This document shows, piece by piece, positions 59,269 to 64,000 of a stretch of 64,000 nt of DNA. The stretch is from Scybalocola_A sp900557175 (lineage in GTDB: Bacteria > Bacillota > Clostridia > Lachnospirales > Lachnospiraceae), in contig CALADH010000089.1 in the NCBI GenBank assembly GCA_937890745.1, positions 1 through 64,000 of the forward strand, read 5' to 3'. A program made the position numbers and the translations under genes. How positions within the stretch are numbered: position 1 is the stretch's first letter; each line of letters starts with the position of its first letter. The notes under the pieces are model-generated. The model worked only from the letters and a program-made list of their open reading frames with translations. It had not been told where the DNA came from and did not search any database.

Positions 59269-60291
59269 CTACTCATCAATAAACATATCCACATTTTCTG
59301 CCGTAACTTTCTTATACGGCGTGTAAATATATTTTTCTTTTGTAAATTCTAAATCATCTGCACTTTTTCCGAGAACAAGATACTCCGAAAGCTTTACAAT
59401 CGCCTGCGCCTGCCCGGTTTTATCATTGTACACTGTTCCCGAAAGCTTCCCATTGCTGACTGCCTCAAGCCCTACTGCCGTGCCGTCGATTCCAAAAAAG
59501 GACGGAACCGTCGATTCTGTAAAATTCTTTTTTTCATAGGCATCAATGGCGCCAAGCGCCATATCATCATTATTTGCCAAAACAAGCTCTATTTTATTTT
59601 GATGCTGTTCAATGAGCTGCTGCATGCGGTTGGCCGCCTGTCCCCGGTTCCAATTGGCAATACCGTGACCGATTTTTTCCAGTGCAATGCCATGGTTTTT
59701 CAATGTATCTACCGCATTTTCCGTCCGTATAAGCGCATCCTGATGCCCCGGCTCACCCTCAAGTATCACATACTGGATCACACCGTCATTATTCCGGTCA
59801 ATACGTGCATCATTTTCAATTGCTTCCGCAGCAAGTTCCCCCTGAAATACGCCGGACTGCTTTGCATCGGCACCGACATAATAAATCTTATCCCACTGCA
59901 TCATATCCTCAGCCACCGGCTCCCGGTTAAAAAAGATAATCGGCACATCATTTTCCTTTGCGGCATCAATAATCGCCGAAGGATCTGCCCGGTCTACAAG
60001 ATTGACTGCAAGAACATTACAACCGGCATCAATCATTGCCTGTACCTGATCCTCCTGCGTCCTTTGAGAACCTTCCGCATCCATCACCGTCACCGAGGCC
60101 CCCTCGATTGCGCCAAGCTCTGCTTTCACACAGTCGATCAGCTCACTCAAAAATGTATCACTTTCATTGTAGCAGGCAATTCCCATATAAATACGCTGCG
60201 GCTTCATTGAAACCGTCTGTCCGCAGCCTGAAAGCGCAGCCACAGACACGCCTGTCATTAAAACTGCCGCACAAAATTTTCTTCCCTTCAT
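59269..60291 (-). CDS. Galactose/methyl-galactoside-binding lipoprotein (MglB-like)
   Basis: A 340-residue periplasmic-binding-type lipoprotein. The signal ends in VSVAALSGCGQ (lipidated Cys). The mature fold is of the type I sugar-binding group: MGIACYNESDTFLSELIDCV, IIFFNREPVAEDMMQWDKIYYVGADAKQSG, IANWNRGQAANRMQQLIEQHQNKIELVLANNDDMALGAIDAYE. The NR and ANW-NND residues correspond to those contacting galactose or glucose in MglB. No mgl ATPase or permease is in the window, so it may serve a transporter elsewhere or act with the sensor kinase. It lies 33 bases after another binding-protein gene. Confidence 0.9.
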   Translation of the reverse strand: MKGRKFCAAVLMTGVSVAALSGCGQTVSMKPQRIYMGIACYNESDTFLSELIDCVKAELGAIEGASVTVMDAEGSQRTQEDQVQAMIDAGCNVLAVNLVDRADPSAIIDAAKENDVPIIFFNREPVAEDMMQWDKIYYVGADAKQSGVFQGELAAEAIENDARIDRNNDGVIQYVILEGEPGHQDALIRTENAVDTLKNHGIALEKIGHGIANWNRGQAANRMQQLIEQHQNKIELVLANNDDMALGAIDAYEKKNFTESTVPSFFGIDGTAVGLEAVSNGKLSGTVYNDKTGQAQAIVKLSEYLVLGKSADDLEFTKEKYIYTPYKKVTAENVDMFIDE

Positions 60292-60324
60292 ACATTCACC
60301 TCTGTCCTGCCTTCTGCAAATTTT

Positions 60325-61287
60325 CTACTGACTCATTGTAAAAAGAATTTTCTGATTTGCATCAGAAAAAAGTGTTTCCCGGCGCATAATTGTATAAGTT
60401 ACTGTCTTATTTTCTATTTTATAAAAGTACTGTTCCAGCTTTTTTGCCGTCTCTGACAGACTTTCATAGCCCACACTGAACTCGTCAGGGACAACAAGAC
60501 ACTCGGCAAGCCCCTTATCAAGATAATAAACAGCCTCTGTCGAACGCCCGATACCATATAAAAGTGCCCCGTGAATATCATTATCATCAGCCGCACGCCC
60601 TGCGGCCTTCACACCGCCGTTATCAAGCGCTACGATAAAATCCGTCTTTGGCTTATCTTTGATTAAAAGCTCACCATTTTCATCTTTTCCAAGCATCGAC
60701 CACTCGACCGATACCCCGCTGTCCTTCAAGCCGTCAATCAATCCGTCGCGGCGGTTTAAGACAGCTTCGGACACACCGTCGGCCGAAACAATGCCAAGTG
60801 TCTTTCCCGAAAGATTTCCGCTGTAATCTGACAAAAGCTCATTTGCAACAGCCGCGCCCATTCCATAATTGTCCGGCTGCACAACCGGCAGAACGCCCGT
60901 ATCACCTGCAGATGACTCAATTAAAATGACCGGCACCTTTGCCTCAATATTTTTAAGCATATCTTCGCTGTCATTTCCCGGCACCGGCTGTACAATGACT
61001 GCCGATGCGCCATTCTCAATTTCATTTTCAATGAGCGTTTTTTCATCGCCGGCCAAAAGCGTTCCGGACGTATTTACAACAGACAGCTCAATATCCGCAT
61101 CCATTGCCGCCATTCTTAACCCATACTTAAAAGCAGCCCACTGACTGTCATCTGAATCCTGCATAATAACAGAAACCTTATCGGAAGGCTTGCCTGCTGT
61201 TCCCCAAAGCAGCATAAAGCCAAAACAGGCGGCAAGCACCGCAAGCGCTGCCTCTATGAGAATAAATGTTTTTTTACGATTCTTCAT
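60325..61287 (-). CDS. Membrane-anchored periplasmic-binding-like sensor protein
   Basis: A 320-residue protein with one N-terminal membrane segment (residues 8-28, no lipobox). A type I periplasmic-binding fold follows: VSVIMQDSDDSQWAAFKYGLRMAAMDADIELSVV, EIENGASAVIVQPVPGN, LGIVSADGVSEAVLNRRDGLIDGL, and FIVALDNGGVKAAGRAA. It starts inside the end of the kinase gene (14-base overlap), so the two are made together. Inferred role: an outer-face sugar receptor that modulates the YesM-type kinase, as in three-component sugar-sensing systems. Confidence 0.85.
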   Translation of the reverse strand: MKNRKKTFILIEAALAVLAACFGFMLLWGTAGKPSDKVSVIMQDSDDSQWAAFKYGLRMAAMDADIELSVVNTSGTLLAGDEKTLIENEIENGASAVIVQPVPGNDSEDMLKNIEAKVPVILIESSAGDTGVLPVVQPDNYGMGAAVANELLSDYSGNLSGKTLGIVSADGVSEAVLNRRDGLIDGLKDSGVSVEWSMLGKDENGELLIKDKPKTDFIVALDNGGVKAAGRAADDNDIHGALLYGIGRSTEAVYYLDKGLAECLVVPDEFSVGYESLSETAKKLEQYFYKIENKTVTYTIMRRETLFSDANQKILFTMSQ

Positions 61288-63157
61288 CTTTATTTCCCTG
61301 CATTTTCAAATTTATTTCTTCTCTGCTGAACATGTGCCCCTTTTCAAGAATTTTCCGCGTTTCCTCCGAATAAGGAATTGCAGGAATTGTGACTGAAACA
61401 CACGTGCCCTCATCCGGCTCGCTTTCAACGGTGACACCATATTCTTTGCCAAAAAGAATCTGTATACGGTTGTTGACATTAATAAGTCCGACGCCGGAAC
61501 CATGCTTATGCACACGACTGCTGTCTGTCAAAATAAGATGCGCTTCCTCCTCCGACATCCCGATCCCGTTATCTATGACTGAAAGAACAATGTTGCCGTC
61601 CTTCTTTTTTCCACGAACTGTTATTTCACCGCAGTCATCCATTCCGCTGACGCCATAGTTAATAGCATTTTCAAGAATCGGCTGTAAAATAAGCTTTACA
61701 ATACAACAGTCACACACGTCCTCATCCACATCAAAGGTCACTGAAAATGTATTTTTATAACGTATTTTTTGTATATTCATATAGCTTCCGGCATGCTGCA
61801 GCTCGTCGCGGATACTGATAACTGTCCGTCCCTTTGAAAGACTGATTCTAAAAAGCTTTGCAAGCTGGGAAATCATAAACACAGCTTCGTCGTTTCTTTC
61901 ACCCTCAATCATCCACGTAATCGACTCAAGTGTATTGTATAAAAAGTGCGGATTAATCTGGCTCTGAAGCGCATCCAGCTCACTTTTGCGCCGCTCATTT
62001 TGCTCAAGCACAATCTCCTTCATCAGAGAATCTATTTTTTCATAAGAATCCTGTATCGAGCCGCCCAAATGAATAATCTCTTTCGAGCCGCCGATGTAAA
62101 TTTCCGGCTTTTCCCCGGCCTCATAGGCCATCACCGACGCATTCAGTTTTAGTATCGGACTTGATATTCTCACCGAAACAACCCTGTTGATCCCGACAAG
62201 CATCATCCCTGTAAGCAGCATCAGCATCACGGCAAAATACTGCATATTGCTCATACCGTGTGTAAATACCGAATATGACACAACGCCGACAAGCTTCCAC
62301 CCTGTATAGCTGATTGTATTGACAATGACCTTCCGCCGGCTGCCCTCAAAAAATTCGTCATACGCACCGTCCTTGTAATTTGCGGCTGTGCGGCTGTTTT
62401 CACTGCATATCCCCCAGCTGATCTGTGTCTGACGCGGATGATAAATAATATTTCCGTTTTTGTCGCACAAATAATAATACTGCCCATTGCCGACATCATT
62501 AATTTTATTCATCATTCTTGATATGCCCGAATAATCCATATCAACAAGCAGAACACCCGACTGGGAATCTCCCTTGTCCGTCAGTTCAACAACACGGCTC
62601 AGCGAAATAACCCAGTAATAACGGAAAGTCCCGTCATCAAAAAGATTCTGAATATGCGGCGTTGAAAAATGCATATTTTCCATCTCATTGACAGCCTGCT
62701 TATACCATGCCTGCCCCGTGACATCCGGATCTTCTTTTTGCGATGTTAAAGGCTCTGCCGCAATAAGGCTGCCGTAGCTGTTATAAACAGCAATACTTCT
62801 TAAATTATCCCGGTTGGCCTCATACAAAAGATTCATGCTCCGCTGAATATCCTTATTTTTACTTGAAAAATCATTTTCTTTAATAATATTATAATAAACC
62901 GTATCTGATATCCGGCGCATACTCATCAGATAATCCTCAAGATTTTCTCCGGTCTGCTCCATCAGCTTTTGCGTACTCTGTGTAATTTCTTTCCTGGATA
63001 CCGCAGAAAATCTGAAATACATCACTGTACCAAGAATAAGCATCATCGTAATCGAAATCACCGAGAACGCGATCATCAGCGTCGGCTGCATCCCCATCGG
63101 CTTTATATCGCTCAGCCGTTTTATATTTTTCAGCCGCTTAAAATAATTATTTTTCAC
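61274..63157 (-). CDS. YesM-type sensor histidine kinase
   Basis: A 627-residue kinase. It has a membrane segment near residues 25-45, a large extracellular dCache-like sensor (residues about 50-300, with YNSYGSLIAAEPLTSQKEDPDVTGQAWY and GNGQYYYLCDKNGNIIYHP) and a second membrane segment. The HisKA_5 motif is QINPHFLYNTLESITWMIEG, with the phospho-His. The ATPase domain has LILQPILENAINYG, SVIDNGIGMSEEE and GSGVGLINVNNRIQILFG. The best start is GTG at 63157 overlapping the end of the regulator gene; the open frame to 63259 lies inside that gene. Partner of the AraC-type response regulator. Confidence 0.92.
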   Translation of the reverse strand: MKNNYFKRLKNIKRLSDIKPMGMQPTLMIAFSVISITMMLILGTVMYFRFSAVSRKEITQSTQKLMEQTGENLEDYLMSMRRISDTVYYNIIKENDFSSKNKDIQRSMNLLYEANRDNLRSIAVYNSYGSLIAAEPLTSQKEDPDVTGQAWYKQAVNEMENMHFSTPHIQNLFDDGTFRYYWVISLSRVVELTDKGDSQSGVLLVDMDYSGISRMMNKINDVGNGQYYYLCDKNGNIIYHPRQTQISWGICSENSRTAANYKDGAYDEFFEGSRRKVIVNTISYTGWKLVGVVSYSVFTHGMSNMQYFAVMLMLLTGMMLVGINRVVSVRISSPILKLNASVMAYEAGEKPEIYIGGSKEIIHLGGSIQDSYEKIDSLMKEIVLEQNERRKSELDALQSQINPHFLYNTLESITWMIEGERNDEAVFMISQLAKLFRISLSKGRTVISIRDELQHAGSYMNIQKIRYKNTFSVTFDVDEDVCDCCIVKLILQPILENAINYGVSGMDDCGEITVRGKKKDGNIVLSVIDNGIGMSEEEAHLILTDSSRVHKHGSGVGLINVNNRIQILFGKEYGVTVESEPDEGTCVSVTIPAIPYSEETRKILEKGHMFSREEINLKMQGNKDEES

Positions 63158-64000
63158 TTTTCGAATACTCCATTCTGTATTTTGACGGCGACACACCGAA
63201 CCGGCGCTTAAAAACATAACTAAAATAATTCGGATCTGTATAGCCGACACGCTTTGCAATCATATAGCTTTTATCATTTGTTGCAATAAGCAGCCTTGAA
63301 GCAATATCCATCCGATAATCCGTCAAATAACTAATAAACGATTCTCCCGTTTCTTTTTTAAACACCGTTGAAAAATACGCATTAGATACGCCAAGCGCCT
63401 CGCATATTGTGTCTAAAGACAGCGACTCATCTCCATAATGACTTTTGACATATTCCTGTGCTTTCTGCACAAAGGAGCGCGTTGACTTATTGCGGGCACT
63501 GATAAGCTTCTCATGAAACAAAAGACTGATATCCAAAAGACGCTTTTTTAACGTCACCGGATCCATGCTCATCATACTGCCGTAAATTTCCTTCATATCT
63601 ACAGCAAAATCCTTATCGTCAATGTCATTATTTGAGGCAAAACGATAAAGCGCGCTGGAAAGCTCCATAATATCAAGCTGATGCTGCTGAAGCGATTTTG
63701 AAGTCACCGACATATGATTCATATAATCATCTACCGCCGCCTCAATATCCTTTTGCGAACCAAGACGTATGTCTTTAAAAAGCCGGGTAAGATACGCATC
63801 ATTGACCGGCGCTGCTTTTTCCGGCTTGGACGGTTCAATTTCTTCGATATTAATTGCCTTTGCCGAGCCATAAATGACTCTGTAAGAAACAGCTTCTCTT
63901 GCCCCTCTGTAAGAAGACGCCAGTTCTAAAATGTTTCTGCATACATGACCGATACCGACAGTGACCACTGCACCGATCATCCTTTGAACATAGCGGCAGA
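63147..64000 (-). CDS. YesN-type response regulator, AraC output (5' end outside window)
   Basis: The C-terminal 284 codons of a response regulator; the frame is open at the right edge, so the start and the receiver domain are missing. Visible is the middle domain (CRYVQRMIGAVVTVGIGHVC), then the AraC DNA-binding domain with two helix-turn-helix units (SLDTICEALGVSNAYFSTVFKKETGESFISYLTDYR and YMIAKRVGYTDPNYFSYVFKRRFGVSPSKYR). Overlap with the YesM-type kinase shows they are a pair. It probably activates sugar uptake genes. Confidence 0.92.
   Translation of the reverse strand, partial: CRYVQRMIGAVVTVGIGHVCRNILELASSYRGAREAVSYRVIYGSAKAINIEEIEPSKPEKAAPVNDAYLTRLFKDIRLGSQKDIEAAVDDYMNHMSVTSKSLQQHQLDIMELSSALYRFASNNDIDDKDFAVDMKEIYGSMMSMDPVTLKKRLLDISLLFHEKLISARNKSTRSFVQKAQEYVKSHYGDESLSLDTICEALGVSNAYFSTVFKKETGESFISYLTDYRMDIASRLLIATNDKSYMIAKRVGYTDPNYFSYVFKRRFGVSPSKYRMEYSKSEK

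Noticed and set aside
59599..60210. 203-codon plus-strand frame opposite the MglB-like gene
   Set aside because: Antisense to a clear sugar-binding protein; composition (Cys, His, Ile, Arg) is typical of a shadow frame.
1..64000. tRNA, rRNA, CRISPR arrays, complete insertion sequences, prophage or replication origin
   Set aside because: Looked for clover-leaf-like runs ending in CCA, spaced repeats, transposase or integrase motifs and DnaA-box clusters by eye; none was convincing.

Overview
The window looks like the chromosome of a gut-type Clostridia member, most likely Lachnospiraceae (Bacillota). The pointers are moderate GC, AAGGAGG-type ribosome sites, consensus sigma-A promoters, an HprK/HPr-type carbon-control cluster, a nucleoside system of the B. 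subtilis NupNOPQ type, and YesM/YesN-type two-component genes. No rRNA, tRNA, CRISPR array, complete insertion sequence or prophage was found. Almost every gene is on the minus strand; only an LspA-like gene, an AraC regulator and a YitT-type gene are on the plus strand.

Layout. 1-8.4 kb: lysS (cut by the left edge, with a C-terminal tRNA-binding domain) and greA behind a perfect consensus promoter, preceded by a ktrB-ktrA-RNA methylase-argF-unknown-coaX-dusB run. 8.4-13.5 kb: pfkA, dnaE and a hotdog thioesterase. 13.6-18.7 kb: hprK-glk-murB-rapZ-whiA plus an HPr paralogue whose phosphorylatable His15 is Glu while Ser46 is kept, a Crh-like regulator beside its kinase. 18.7-24.7 kb: uvrC, ftsH, a divergent signal-peptidase-II-like gene and a membrane GT2 glycosyltransferase. 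25-31.3 kb: one operon comEA - response regulator - histidine kinase - GerMN lipoprotein - comEC, which joins DNA-uptake genes to a two-component system.

31.4-39.9 kb: a marR-MATE-YdcZ unit with a striking structured intercistronic region, then a relE remnant and repeats. Next comes a carbohydrate ABC transporter with a frameshifted binding-protein gene, a cytoplasmic parallel beta-helix protein and a divergent AraC regulator. 40-46.2 kb: a CmpB-type membrane protein, a YitT-type protein behind a probable attenuator, then bcp, an Ogg-type glycosylase, brnQ and an SseB-family protein.

46.3-57 kb: a complete nucleoside uptake and salvage operon (BMP lipoprotein, ATPase, two permeases, udp, deoC, cdd, add, deoB, a Crp-family regulator, punA). 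It imports nucleosides, deaminates them, splits off the base and feeds (deoxy)ribose phosphate into glycolysis. 57-64 kb: a YesN-like regulator (cut by the right edge), a YesM-like kinase, a membrane-anchored sugar-binding sensor protein, an MglB-like lipoprotein, a HAD phosphatase and a COG2509-like FAD protein. These are tightly spaced and probably form one sugar-sensing operon.

Nothing here is a clearly new defence or biosynthetic system. The most interesting signals are the Glu15 HPr paralogue, the competence/two-component operon, the structured RNA candidates at 31.84-31.93 kb and 41.44-41.57 kb, and the intergenic inverted repeats.
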